NCBI GenBank assembly: GCA_934446355.1
Contig: CAKSEC010000005.1
Span: 62,001-126,000 of the forward strand
Direction of reading: 5' to 3'
Length of the DNA: 64,000 nt
Origin: an uncultured Oscillospiraceae bacterium
GTDB lineage: Bacteria; Bacillota; Clostridia; Oscillospirales; Ruminococcaceae
Part shown: positions 8,190 through 16,994 of the stretch, piece after piece
Layout of the letters: each line of letters begins with the position of its first letter
How positions within the stretch are numbered: the stretch's first letter is position 1
Translations under genes and position numbers: made by a program
Notes under the pieces: model-generated
The model's input: only the letters and a program-made list of their open reading frames with translations
What the model was told of the DNA's origin: nothing
Database searches by the model: none

Positions 8190-9014
8190 ATGGCAAGAAA
8201 AAAGAAAAATAACCGGCAGACCCAGCAGCAGGGCGAAAAGGTCATCGACCAGCTGTTCGGCAGTTTGGAGCAGGAACCGGATATCGAAAGCGATATAGCG
8301 AGCCTTGGCGGCGACGCTGCAGCGGAATCACAGGAAGCTGAAAAGCCGCAGAAAAGCAGATTCTTTTTCGGCTTTGCAGTTTTCATTATTGTAATGGCTG
8401 TTATCGGCTGTATTGCAGCGGTGAGATTCGTGGCTGGCCTAACGGCGAGCCTGCTTGACAATACGTCGCTGAAAAACGAATTTGCGCAGTTCATTTTCCC
8501 AGTGGTGGTGAATGATATCGCCCCCTTTGAGGAGCCGGACGAGATACCTAATTCGTCAAAGATATCCTGCGCCATCTGGAATATCATAGTGAACAGCGAT
8601 ACAAGCGAATTCGAGCAGTCGGGCGGTGGCCTTGCGATACCTGAGTATAACGTCAGCGCTTCCTGCAGAGAGCTTTTCGGGGCGTCTGTTTCGCTGGAGC
8701 ACCAGACGGTCGGCACTGCTGAAATGCGGTTCACCTACGACGAGAACAAAAAGACCTACTCGGCAAGCAAGAACATACGCTATCTGACATATTCGCCTAA
8801 GATAATGAGCATTTCCGAGGACGGCGGTGTATTCACCGTGGTAGTGGGCTATCTCCCGCCTACGCTGGCGTCAGTCGCAGGAATAAGCGGACTTCAGGCA
8901 CAGCCGGAGAAGTATATGGAATATACCATAAGCCGCTGGGACGGCACGGATACGCTGATGTCGGTAAGATTCAGCGATTATCAGCCGGCAACGGAAGAAG
9001 CAAATGCAGTCTGA
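8190..9014 (+). CDS. Hypothetical single-pass membrane protein
   Basis: I do not recognise this 274-residue protein. It begins with a very basic, Gln-rich stretch (MARKKKNNRQTQQQ), an acidic linker, then one membrane helix at about residues 57-80 (FFFGFAVFIIVMAVIGCIAAV), placing the last roughly 190 residues outside the cell. The outer part is beta-rich and includes a YNVSASCRELFGASVSLEHQT segment and a repeated tyrosine-rich pattern. It lies 14 bp after proA with an AGAGGT ribosome site and is probably read through from proBA, though a link to proline metabolism is not implied. No catalytic motif is apparent. Confidence 0.75.
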   Translation: MARKKKNNRQTQQQGEKVIDQLFGSLEQEPDIESDIASLGGDAAAESQEAEKPQKSRFFFGFAVFIIVMAVIGCIAAVRFVAGLTASLLDNTSLKNEFAQFIFPVVVNDIAPFEEPDEIPNSSKISCAIWNIIVNSDTSEFEQSGGGLAIPEYNVSASCRELFGASVSLEHQTVGTAEMRFTYDENKKTYSASKNIRYLTYSPKIMSISEDGGVFTVVVGYLPPTLASVAGISGLQAQPEKYMEYTISRWDGTDTLMSVRFSDYQPATEEANAV

Positions 9015-9026
9015 TGTGACGCATAC

Positions 9027-9055
9027 TTGAAATTTGCGCAGGCGTGTGTTATAAT
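9027..9055 (+). promoter_or_regulatory. Sigma-A promoter of pheST
   Basis: TTGAAA (9027-9032) and TATAAT (9050-9055), spacer 17 bp. The leader of about 94 nt is too short for a T-box and I find no T-box signature in it. Confidence 0.83.
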
Positions 9056-9155
9056 GTTCTATAGCATATTTTTTGAATGTAAAATTCCGGATTTATTCTG
9101 CGCATATACGGCGCAGATGATATATCTCCGAACAGGGAAGGATTGATCTACAACA

Positions 9156-10175
9156 ATGAAAGAACAGTTACAGGCTATCAGAGAGGAAGCGCTGAAGGCG
9201 GTCAAGGCGAGCGCAGACATGAAGGAGATCGACGCTCTGAGAGTCAGATTCCTTGGCAAAAAGGGCGAGCTTACCGCTATCCTGAAGCAGATGGGCGGAC
9301 TTTCCGCAGAGGAGCGTCCGGTTATCGGACAGCTTGCGAACGATATCCGCGCGGATATTGAGAACGCAGTAAAGGACAAGACCGGTGCGCTGAAAGCGGC
9401 TCTTACCGACCTTAGACTAAAGACCGAATCAGTCGATGTCACCATGCCGGGAAAGCGCAGGCTTATTGCCAAGCGCCACCCGATGAACATTGTGCTCGAC
9501 GAGCTTAAATCTATATTCCTCGGCATGGGCTACACCGTGGTTGACGGTCCTGAGATCGAGGAAACAAAGTTCTGCTTTGATATGCTCAACACTCTGGAGG
9601 GACACCCTGCAAGAGATCCTCAGGATACATTCTATATTACAGACGATGTGCTGCTGAGAACGCAGACTTCTTCCGTGCAGATACGCACAATGCTTGAGAA
9701 GAAGCCGCCTATCGCCATCATAAGCCCCGGCAGAGTTTATCGCCGCGACGAGGTGGACGGCACTCATTCCCCGATATTTCACCAGTGCGAGGGACTTGTT
9801 ATCGACAAGAATATCACGTTCGCCGACCTGAAAGGCACGCTTGATACATTTGCAAAGAAGCTTTACGGCGAGGGCATGAAGCTGAAATTCAGACCTCACC
9901 ACTTCCCGTATACAGAGCCCAGCTGCGAGATAGATTTCCAGTGCTTCCGCTGCGGTGGAAAGGGCTGCCCGCTGTGCAAGGGCGAGGGCTGGATAGAGAT
10001 ACTGGGCGCTGGTATAGTTCACCCCAAGGTACTTGAAAACTGCGGCATTGATCCGGAGGAATACAGCGGTTTTGCATTCGGCATAGGAATCGAGCGAATT
10101 ACCATGCTCCGCTATGAAATAGAGGATATGCGCCTGCTCTACGAGAATAATATGCGTTTCTTGGAGCAGTTCTGA
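9156..10175 (+). CDS. pheS: Phenylalanine--tRNA ligase alpha subunit
   Basis: Catalytic subunit of the (alpha-beta)2 enzyme that charges tRNA-Phe. Residues 1 to about 85 form the N-terminal coiled coil; the class II core follows, with motif 2 GRVYRRDEVDGTHSPIFHQCEGLVID (given in parts; about residues 193-218) and motif 3 FAFGIGIERITMLRYEI near the C-terminus. A Cys4 cluster in FRCGGKGCPLCKGEGW (about residue 268) is typical of Firmicute PheS. Length 339 is normal. The ATG lies some distance after GGGAAGGA, a modest ribosome site. pheT follows 32 bp downstream, so the two subunits are made from one transcript. Confidence 0.97.
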   Translation: MKEQLQAIREEALKAVKASADMKEIDALRVRFLGKKGELTAILKQMGGLSAEERPVIGQLANDIRADIENAVKDKTGALKAALTDLRLKTESVDVTMPGKRRLIAKRHPMNIVLDELKSIFLGMGYTVVDGPEIEETKFCFDMLNTLEGHPARDPQDTFYITDDVLLRTQTSSVQIRTMLEKKPPIAIISPGRVYRRDEVDGTHSPIFHQCEGLVIDKNITFADLKGTLDTFAKKLYGEGMKLKFRPHHFPYTEPSCEIDFQCFRCGGKGCPLCKGEGWIEILGAGIVHPKVLENCGIDPEEYSGFAFGIGIERITMLRYEIEDMRLLYENNMRFLEQF

Positions 10176-10207
10176 TAATTATAGTATAAGTTAAGGAGAG
10201 TACAAAA

Positions 10208-12595
10208 GTGGATCTTTCTATGAAGTGGCTTAACGATTATGTTAAAGCCGATATGCCGATAAAGGAATTCTGCGACGGCATGACCATGAGCGGCAGCAAG
10301 GTCGAAACATGGTCGAAGCAGGGCGCAGATATAACTAACGTCGTTGTGGGAAAGTGCGTTGCAATGGAGAAGCACCCCGACGCCGACACGCTGTGGGTAT
10401 GCCAGATAGACGTCGGCGCAGAAGCCCCCGTGCAGATAGTTACCTCTGCGCAGAACGTGTTCGTTGGCGCATTCGTACCAGCAGCGCTCAACAATGCGAC
10501 CTGCTACAACCACAAGGATATGTCCTATATGAAGATAAAAAAGGGCAAGCTGAGGGGCGTTCCCAGCGAGGGCATGATGTGCTCTTATGAGGAACTTGGT
10601 CTGGAGCAGTCGGACGTTCCGTACACCAACGCTGACGGAATACTTATCCTCAACGACGACCCCGATTTCGACAAGATGACGGTCGGCATGGATATTCACG
10701 ACGCACTCGGCTTCAATGATACCACAGTCGAGTTTGAGATAACCAACAACCGCCCTGACTGCCTTTCCGTGCTTGGGCTTGCAAGGGAAGCTTCTGCGAC
10801 CTTTGACCTTCCGCTTAATGTAAAGGAACCGCAGTTCAAGGGTATAGACGGCAGCGCCAAGGACTACATCAGCGTAGACGTACAGAATACGAAGCTTTGC
10901 TCACGCTATATGGCGGCAGTTGTCAAGAACGTAAAGATAGGCCCGTCGCCGAGATGGATGGCTGAAAGGCTGAGGGCAAGCGGCGTTCGCTCTATCAATA
11001 ACTTCGTTGATATCACGAATTTCGTTATGCTGGAATACGGCAACCCCATGCACGCATTCGACCTGCGCTATGTTGACGGCGGCAAGATAACCGTCAGAAA
11101 CGCACAGGCAGGCGAGAAGATAACCATTCTGGACGGCTCTGAGGTAGCGCTCAGCCCTGAAATGCTTGTCATTGCAGACGAGAAGAAGCCTGTGGCTATC
11201 GCCGGCGTAATGGGCGGCGAATTCAGCGGAATCATGGAGGACACAAATACTGTAGTATTTGAATCTGCCTGCTTCGACGGCGTATCAGTGCGCCTGACCG
11301 CAAAGAAGATAAACAAGCGTACCGAGGCTTCCTCACGCTTTGAAAAGGGCATTGACCCCATCAACGCAAAGGCTGCGCTGCTGCGTGCACTGGAACTGGT
11401 TGAGGAACTTGGCTGCGGCGAGGTCGTAAGGGAGTATATCGACATCGACAATGCGCAGAAGATACCGCATACATTAAAGCACGATCCCGCTTGGATAAAC
11501 GCACACCTTGGCATTGATATCCCCGCAGAGGAGCAGGTGGCTATATTCAAGAAGCTTGGCTTTGGCTATGAAAACGGCAGCGTTATCGTACCCAACACCA
11601 GAATAGACATCGAGCGTCAGTGCGACCTTGCGGAGGAGGTAGCAAGGATCTACGGCTACAACCGCATTCCGTCAACGCTTCCCATGCTTTCATCAGTCGG
11701 CGAGGTTACGCCACGTCAGCGTTTTGAAAAGAAGATGGTGGAAGTAATGCTGTCGCAGGGCTTCTATGAAACCATGTCGTTCAGCTTCATTTCGCCGCGC
11801 TCATATGAAAAGCTGCGTTTTGAGGACAGCCTTAAGAAGTCAGTCGTGCTGACGAATCCCCTCGGCGAGGACACTAGCGTAATGCGGACAAGTATGCTGC
11901 CGTCGCTCATGACTGCGGCGACCACTAATCTGCGTTCAAGAAACCTTGAAGCACGCTTCTTCGAGGTGGGCAGGATATTCATTCCGACAGGGGAGAAGCT
12001 TCCTGCAGAAAGCGACGTGCTGGGTCTGTGCGCTTACGGACCGCAGGAGGATTTCTTCACCGTAAAGGGCGCAGTTGAGGAACTGCTCGACGCTCTGGTC
12101 GTTGAAGCACGCTTTGTTCCCGTCAAGGACAACAAGACCTATCACCCCGGCAGATGTGCAGATATCTTTGTCGGCGAGGAAAAGGTAGGCACTATCGGCG
12201 AACTGCACCCGGCAGTCACCGACGCATACGACATCACCTGCCGTGTTTACTGCGCAGAACTGAATATTCCGAAGCTGTTCGCAGCACGTGGCGAGGAGCG
12301 CAAGTATAAGCCGCTTCCGAAGTATCCGGCAGTTACACGCGACCTGAGCCTTGTGTGCGATGATGATGTTACCTCCGACGAGATAATCGCTGTGATAAAG
12401 GCGAGCGCAAAGCACCTTGAAAGCGTAGCGATATTCGATATGTATAAGGGCGAGCAGGTGCCTGAGGGCAAGAAGAGCCTTTCCTATAAGCTGGTTCTGC
12501 GGAAGGACGGCAGCATGACCGACGAGGAAGCAGACGCAGTTGTGGCAAAGGTGCTCAAATCGCTTGCTGAAAAGAATATTACACTGAGAGCCTGA
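10208..12595 (+). CDS. pheT: Phenylalanine--tRNA ligase beta subunit
   Basis: The 795-residue beta subunit supplies editing and tRNA-binding functions to PheRS. Domains in order: N-terminal B1 plus EMAP-like tRNA-binding OB fold (about residues 40-155, with KGKLRGVPSEGMMCSYEELGL), B3/B4 editing domain (about 210-390, including NNFVDITNFVMLEYGNPMHAFD), B5 (about 405-475), the catalytic-core-like region, and the C-terminal ferredoxin-fold anticodon-binding domain (about 700-795, KYPAVTRDLSLV). The start is GTG at 10208, supported by AAGGAG 8 nt upstream. It is co-transcribed with pheS. Confidence 0.97.
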   Translation: MDLSMKWLNDYVKADMPIKEFCDGMTMSGSKVETWSKQGADITNVVVGKCVAMEKHPDADTLWVCQIDVGAEAPVQIVTSAQNVFVGAFVPAALNNATCYNHKDMSYMKIKKGKLRGVPSEGMMCSYEELGLEQSDVPYTNADGILILNDDPDFDKMTVGMDIHDALGFNDTTVEFEITNNRPDCLSVLGLAREASATFDLPLNVKEPQFKGIDGSAKDYISVDVQNTKLCSRYMAAVVKNVKIGPSPRWMAERLRASGVRSINNFVDITNFVMLEYGNPMHAFDLRYVDGGKITVRNAQAGEKITILDGSEVALSPEMLVIADEKKPVAIAGVMGGEFSGIMEDTNTVVFESACFDGVSVRLTAKKINKRTEASSRFEKGIDPINAKAALLRALELVEELGCGEVVREYIDIDNAQKIPHTLKHDPAWINAHLGIDIPAEEQVAIFKKLGFGYENGSVIVPNTRIDIERQCDLAEEVARIYGYNRIPSTLPMLSSVGEVTPRQRFEKKMVEVMLSQGFYETMSFSFISPRSYEKLRFEDSLKKSVVLTNPLGEDTSVMRTSMLPSLMTAATTNLRSRNLEARFFEVGRIFIPTGEKLPAESDVLGLCAYGPQEDFFTVKGAVEELLDALVVEARFVPVKDNKTYHPGRCADIFVGEEKVGTIGELHPAVTDAYDITCRVYCAELNIPKLFAARGEERKYKPLPKYPAVTRDLSLVCDDDVTSDEIIAVIKASAKHLESVAIFDMYKGEQVPEGKKSLSYKLVLRKDGSMTDEEADAVVAKVLKSLAEKNITLRA

Positions 12596-12607
12596 GGAGG
12601 ATATCTG

Positions 12608-14083
12608 ATGTCAAAGAAAATTAGGAATATCGCAGCTGCGGCGTGCGCAGTCGTTTGCACCGTATCAATGAGCGGCTGCTCTGATTCCGGCTATATCGGA
12701 AGCGTGAACGGCATTGAGATACCTACGGGTATTTATCTGTATAACGTTATTTTCGACGCATATAACGACGCGTCCGACAAGATAAAAGAGGAAATGGACG
12801 ACAACGCAGGCACCGCAGAGGTCACCGTGCTCGACCAGACGATAGACGGCAAGAAAGCCTCCACATGGCTGAAGGACACTGCAGTCGAGAAGCTCAAGAG
12901 ATTCGCTGCGATAGAAACGCTTTTCAGCGATAACGGACTTTCGCTGTCGCAGGAGGATATCGACGCCATTGATTCCAGCATAAGCAGCCTTGACGATGAC
13001 CTCGGCATATATGCGCAGTACTACGGTATCGAGGAAAGTTCGTTCGGCGAGCACTATGAGAAGATGGGCATTTCCAAGAGCTCAATGCGTTCCATTATTG
13101 AGAACTCATACAAGGAAAACGCAGTTTTCCTGAAGTACTTTGGTGCTGACGGACTTACGCCTGCGACCGATGATGAGATAAACGCTTACCTTACCGAGAA
13201 TTACGCTGCAGTGAAGCTGCTGAAGCTTGAATTCACTGACCAGCAGGGCATAATGCTCAAGGACGAAGCGGATATCGAAGCAGTAAAGCAGCTTGCGCAG
13301 AGTTACGCAGACAGATTCAACGCCGGCGAGGACTGGACGGATATCCAGTACGATTTCGACCTCAGAGCGGCTCAGCTTGAAGCATGGAGCGAGGCGGAGG
13401 ACAAGTACGCAGAGGAGAAGTCCGCTTCCGCAGAAGCAGGTTCCGCAGAGAGCACGGCAGAATCTGACGGCTTGGTTTCCTCAGAGTCAGAGTCTACCCC
13501 CACCCCCGGCGCTGAGAATAACGCAGCCACTGCAGAAGCAGGCAGCACAGAATCCGCAGCAGACGATTCACAGCTCGCCGACGAAGCACAGCCCGCTGAT
13601 GATACTGCAGCAGAGCCGGACAATGCAGGCGAGCAGACCGAAGCCAAGGAAAGTTCGTTCGGCGCAAAGCCGTTCGTAAATACCGGTGACGCTGAGTTTG
13701 ACGCATACTGTCAGGCAGCTATCGACGGTGCTACTGCTGAGAAGAAAGAAAGCGCAGACGACTGCGACAGATTCATCAGCAAGGATAGTTCCTCCCTTGA
13801 CGAGGCTATAACAGAGTATATCTGGAATGCAGCTGCCGACGGAAAGGCAACGCTGTTCACGAATACCGACACCGGCAACTATGTGTATGTAGTGGTGCGT
13901 GAGGATATCACCACGAAGGACACATGGAAAGAGAATCAGAACACGAATATTCTGCATCAGCTTAAGAACGACGCTTTCGAGGAAGTGCTAAAGGGCGTTT
14001 ATGAAAGCTACACAGTAGAGTTTGACGATTATCTCGTTAATACGAAATACGCTCCCGAAAAGCTTCGTGGAATAGGTAAATAA
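12608..14083 (+). CDS. Secreted lipoprotein resembling peptidyl-prolyl isomerase/foldase (SurA/PrsA-like N-terminal region)
   Basis: A 491-residue predicted lipoprotein: signal peptide with lipobox SMSGC and acceptor Cys24. The mature part opens GYIGSVNGIEIPTGIYLYNV, the pattern seen at the start of SurA/PrsA-type chaperone domains, followed by long helices to about residue 230. Residues 265-350 are a low-complexity Ser/Ala/Glu/Asp tract with TPTPG, probably an extended linker. The final part (VNTGDAEFDAYCQAAIDGA onward) has no recognisable complete parvulin domain, so isomerase activity should not be assumed. Two sequences (SSFGEHYEK and ESSFGAKPF) are simple local resemblances. It starts 12 bp after pheT with GAGGA upstream, and a strong terminator follows, so it ends the pheST operon. 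Confidence 0.72.
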   Translation: MSKKIRNIAAAACAVVCTVSMSGCSDSGYIGSVNGIEIPTGIYLYNVIFDAYNDASDKIKEEMDDNAGTAEVTVLDQTIDGKKASTWLKDTAVEKLKRFAAIETLFSDNGLSLSQEDIDAIDSSISSLDDDLGIYAQYYGIEESSFGEHYEKMGISKSSMRSIIENSYKENAVFLKYFGADGLTPATDDEINAYLTENYAAVKLLKLEFTDQQGIMLKDEADIEAVKQLAQSYADRFNAGEDWTDIQYDFDLRAAQLEAWSEAEDKYAEEKSASAEAGSAESTAESDGLVSSESESTPTPGAENNAATAEAGSTESAADDSQLADEAQPADDTAAEPDNAGEQTEAKESSFGAKPFVNTGDAEFDAYCQAAIDGATAEKKESADDCDRFISKDSSSLDEAITEYIWNAAADGKATLFTNTDTGNYVYVVVREDITTKDTWKENQNTNILHQLKNDAFEEVLKGVYESYTVEFDDYLVNTKYAPEKLRGIGK

Positions 14084-14125
14084 ACGGGAATACCGGATAG
14101 CCCGCTGTATCCCCGAAAACAACAG

Positions 14126-14159
14126 CCAACCGCCGGAATTTGCCGGCGGCTGGTTTTTT
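14126..14159 (+). terminator. Intrinsic terminator of the pheST-lipoprotein operon
   Basis: An 11-bp stem (CCAACCGCCGG, 14126-14136, with 14143-14153; one G-U pair) and a 6-nt loop followed by TTTTTT. Confidence 0.92.
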
Positions 14160-14191
14160 GATATGGAAAAGAAAAGGAAACGGGTGATGAA

Positions 14192-16096
14192 ATGTTATTA
14201 CTGAGTTTATCTGACGTGTCGATGTCCTTTGCAGACAGAACGCTTTTCAGCGGCGTCAGTCTTGACGTCTACGATGACGACCGGATAGGCTTCGTGGGCG
14301 TGAACGGCAGCGGCAAGACCACGCTGTTCCGGCTGCTGCGGGGCGAGCATACTCCCGACGAGGGCGGCGTGCATATCGCAGGAAGCTGCAGGATAGGCGT
14401 AATGGAGCAGTTCGCCTGCAAGGACAGCACCAAGACGCTTTATGATGAAGCGCTCACCATATTCGACTGGCTTGAGGATATGGAACTTGAACTTGAGGAG
14501 ATACACGACCGCATAGACGGCGGAAATCATTCGCCTGAGATGATAGAACGTCAGACGCTGCTCACAGAGCGTTTTGAGCGCGAGGGAGGGCTTACCTATA
14601 AGAGCCGCACCGCTTCCGCGCTGACAGGTCTGGGCTTCTCTGAAAGCGACCTGAAGCTGCCGGTGAGCGTGCTGAGCGGCGGTCAGAAGTCCAAGCTTCA
14701 GCTTGCGAAGCTGCTGCTGTCAAATGCAAACCTGCTGCTTCTGGACGAGCCGACCAACCACCTTGATATTAAGTCGGTAGAGTGGCTGGAACGCTTCCTG
14801 AACGAGTACAGGGGAGCGTATATAGTTATCTCGCACGACCGATATTTTCTGGATAAGGTCACCAAGCGCACGATAGAACTTGAGAACTGCCACATACGCG
14901 ACTACAAGGGCAATTATTCCAGATTCCTTGAACTAAAGGCGGAGGACATGGAACGCCGCCGCAAGGAATACGACGCCGCCATGAAAGAAATAGGCAGGAT
15001 AGAGGGAATAATCGAGCAGCAAAAGCGGTGGAATCAGGCGCATAACTACGTCACCATCGCCAGCAAGCAAAAGCAGATAGACCGCATAGCCGCCGACCTT
15101 GTGAAGCCAGAGGACAGTCCGGATACGCTGCATTTCAGCTTCAAGTGCAATGACGGCTGCGGAAACGACGTATTTCAGGCAAAGGGCATAACGCTCAGCT
15201 TCGACGGCAGAAGGCTGTTCAGAAATGTTGATATCGACATAAAAAAGGGCGAACGTGTGTTCCTTATCGGCGGCAACGGCTGTGGAAAGACGTCGCTTTT
15301 CAAGGTGTTCACGGGTCAGTATACGCCGGACTGCGGAAGCTTCAGCTACGGCAGCAGGGTGCAGTATGGCTATTTCGACCAAGCGCAGGCAGGTTTGACT
15401 GAAAGCAAGACCGCAATAGACGAACTCTGGGACGCATATCCCAAAATGACAGAAACCGAGGTACGCACAGCGCTTGGTTCATTCCTGTTCAGGGGCGATG
15501 ATGTGTTCAAGCATATTTCGGAGCTGTCCGGCGGCGAGCGTGCAAGGATCGCAATATTAAAGCTTATGCTGTCTGGCGCAAATATGCTGCTTCTGGACGA
15601 GCCGACCAACCATCTTGATATTTCAAGCTGCGAGGCTCTGGAAAACGCTCTGCTGAATTACGACGGCACGCTGTTCATAATTTCGCACGACCGATATCTT
15701 ATCAATAAGCTTGCGGACAGGATATACTACCTTACGCCGGACGGGGTAAAGGAGTATAAGGGTTCGTACGACGCATATGCGCTTGCCGCTGAAAACGCCG
15801 TGCAGGCGGTGCACGAGGACAAGTCTGCAAAGCCGGAAAAGGTGAACGACTACAAGCTGAAAAAGGAACGTGAAAGCGAGCGGCGCAAGCTGAACACCAA
15901 GGTAACACGTGCCGAGGCTGAAATAGAGCAGCTTGACGGACTTATCGGGCAAAAGACCGACGAGCTTTCGGGGCTGAGCGACTATCAGAAAGCGATGGAA
16001 CTTTCAAACGAGATAGAAGAACTGCGCCGCCGTCAGGAGCAGGCAATGCAGGTCTGGGAAGAAGCTTCCCTTGCGCTGGAGGAGTTCGACAAATGA
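14192..16096 (+). CDS. ABC-F family ATPase (Uup/YdiF-like) with C-terminal coiled coil
   Basis: A cytoplasmic, 634-residue twin-ATPase protein without membrane helices. ABC-F proteins bind the ribosomal E site and resolve stalls or protect from antibiotics. Both sites look intact: Walker A GVNGSGKTT and GGNGCGKTS, signatures LSGGQ and LSGGE, Walker B LLLDEPTNHLD twice, and catalytic His in SHDRYF and SHDRYL. The inter-domain linker (EGIIEQQKRWNQAHNYVTIASKQKQ) is the P-site tRNA-interaction region. Residues 545-634 form a basic then acidic coiled coil like that of Uup or YfmR. No specific resistance role can be assigned. It overlaps the next gene by 4 bp. Confidence 0.9.
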   Translation: MLLLSLSDVSMSFADRTLFSGVSLDVYDDDRIGFVGVNGSGKTTLFRLLRGEHTPDEGGVHIAGSCRIGVMEQFACKDSTKTLYDEALTIFDWLEDMELELEEIHDRIDGGNHSPEMIERQTLLTERFEREGGLTYKSRTASALTGLGFSESDLKLPVSVLSGGQKSKLQLAKLLLSNANLLLLDEPTNHLDIKSVEWLERFLNEYRGAYIVISHDRYFLDKVTKRTIELENCHIRDYKGNYSRFLELKAEDMERRRKEYDAAMKEIGRIEGIIEQQKRWNQAHNYVTIASKQKQIDRIAADLVKPEDSPDTLHFSFKCNDGCGNDVFQAKGITLSFDGRRLFRNVDIDIKKGERVFLIGGNGCGKTSLFKVFTGQYTPDCGSFSYGSRVQYGYFDQAQAGLTESKTAIDELWDAYPKMTETEVRTALGSFLFRGDDVFKHISELSGGERARIAILKLMLSGANMLLLDEPTNHLDISSCEALENALLNYDGTLFIISHDRYLINKLADRIYYLTPDGVKEYKGSYDAYALAAENAVQAVHEDKSAKPEKVNDYKLKKERESERRKLNTKVTRAEAEIEQLDGLIGQKTDELSGLSDYQKAMELSNEIEELRRRQEQAMQVWEEASLALEEFDK

Positions 16097-16449
16097 CAAA
16101 GCAGATAAAGGACTATCTGGAGCACCTGAGCCTGTTTCTTGACGGGGAGCACACCCGTGAGGAATATGCGCAGGAACTTTCACGGCTTCACGTGCGCATA
16201 GGCTTCTTTTCGCATGAGCGGCTGGTGCATTTGCTGGTCATGCTGGGATTTGCGGTGTTTTTCCTGATGGCGCTGTTCATGGCGCTTGTAAACGGCGAGG
16301 CGGGGCTGTATGTCCTTGCCGGTCTGTTTCTGGTGCTTCTTGTGCCGTACATTAAGCACTACTATTTTCTTGAAAACTCAGTACAGAAGATGTACCTTAT
16401 CTACAACCGAATAGAGGAACTTACAGGAGGCGTCTGCAATGAACAATGA
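16093..16449 (+). CDS. Hypothetical two-helix membrane protein
   Basis: A 118-residue protein of unknown function. An N-terminal acidic helical part (KDYLEHLSLFLDGEHTREEYAQEL) precedes two hydrophobic helices at about residues 40-65 and 68-90, and a short tail ending GGVCNEQ. Its ATG overlaps the ABC-F stop (ATGA) and its 3' end overlaps the DMP19-like gene by 11 bp, so the three genes are translationally coupled. I found no motif that indicates a role. The tight coupling suggests co-production with the ABC-F protein, but that is inference only. Confidence 0.72.
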   Translation: MTKQIKDYLEHLSLFLDGEHTREEYAQELSRLHVRIGFFSHERLVHLLVMLGFAVFFLMALFMALVNGEAGLYVLAGLFLVLLVPYIKHYYFLENSVQKMYLIYNRIEELTGGVCNEQ

Positions 16450-16978
16450 GATGGTGAGAAGGCACTACAAGGTGACCGACGACATGATAGACGACGGCGA
16501 AATACAGAGCATAATCACCCCGCTCTGGTGGACGGTCAGCATATACGACGGCGAAACCGAGATGAACGACGCTCTGGAGCAGTTCTCCGACCCGCAGAAA
16601 TACGTCTGGGCAATACAGTGGTATGTGAGCGAGGTAGAGAACGGCGGACACGATCAGTTTTTCTACAACAGCACCGGCATAGTCTGGGAACTTGCACTGG
16701 AGGGACTGCGCGCGATGAACTGCAGTCATTTTGTCGAGATACTGGAGCAGGCGGCGCAGCGCATAGGCGGTCACCCATCTCTTGACAGAGAACAGCGTTG
16801 GCTGGAGATGGACAGGCATAATGCAGATTTCGAGGACCTTGACCGTGAATTTTACGACTACGACAGACTGCTGGAGGAAAGAACGGCTGACTATATCAGG
16901 GCGAACAGGCGTGATTTCTACTTTGACGGAATGATAGACATTCCCGAACAGTTTGCCCCGGACGACGAGGAATATTGA
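16439..16978 (+). CDS. DUF4375 / DMP19-like protein
   Basis: A 179-residue acidic protein resembling the DUF4375 family, whose best-known member is Neisseria DMP19, a dimeric DNA-mimic protein. The family pattern is the helical repeat with YVWAIQWYVSEVENGGHDQFFYN split across residues 50-75, followed by TGIVWELALEGLRAM. The tail is rich in Asp and Glu (DFEDLDREFYDYDRLLEE), consistent with DNA mimicry, although this has not been shown outside the founding member. Start ATG 16439 follows AGGAGG 6 nt upstream within the preceding gene. It probably shares the transcript of the ABC-F gene. Confidence 0.75.
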   Translation: MNNEMVRRHYKVTDDMIDDGEIQSIITPLWWTVSIYDGETEMNDALEQFSDPQKYVWAIQWYVSEVENGGHDQFFYNSTGIVWELALEGLRAMNCSHFVEILEQAAQRIGGHPSLDREQRWLEMDRHNADFEDLDREFYDYDRLLEERTADYIRANRRDFYFDGMIDIPEQFAPDDEEY

Positions 16979-16994
16979 TACGCTTTATTGCGTA

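Noticed and set aside
9062..9155. Possible T-box or other attenuator ahead of pheST
   Set aside because: The leader is about 94 nt, with no T-box sequence and no terminator hairpin.
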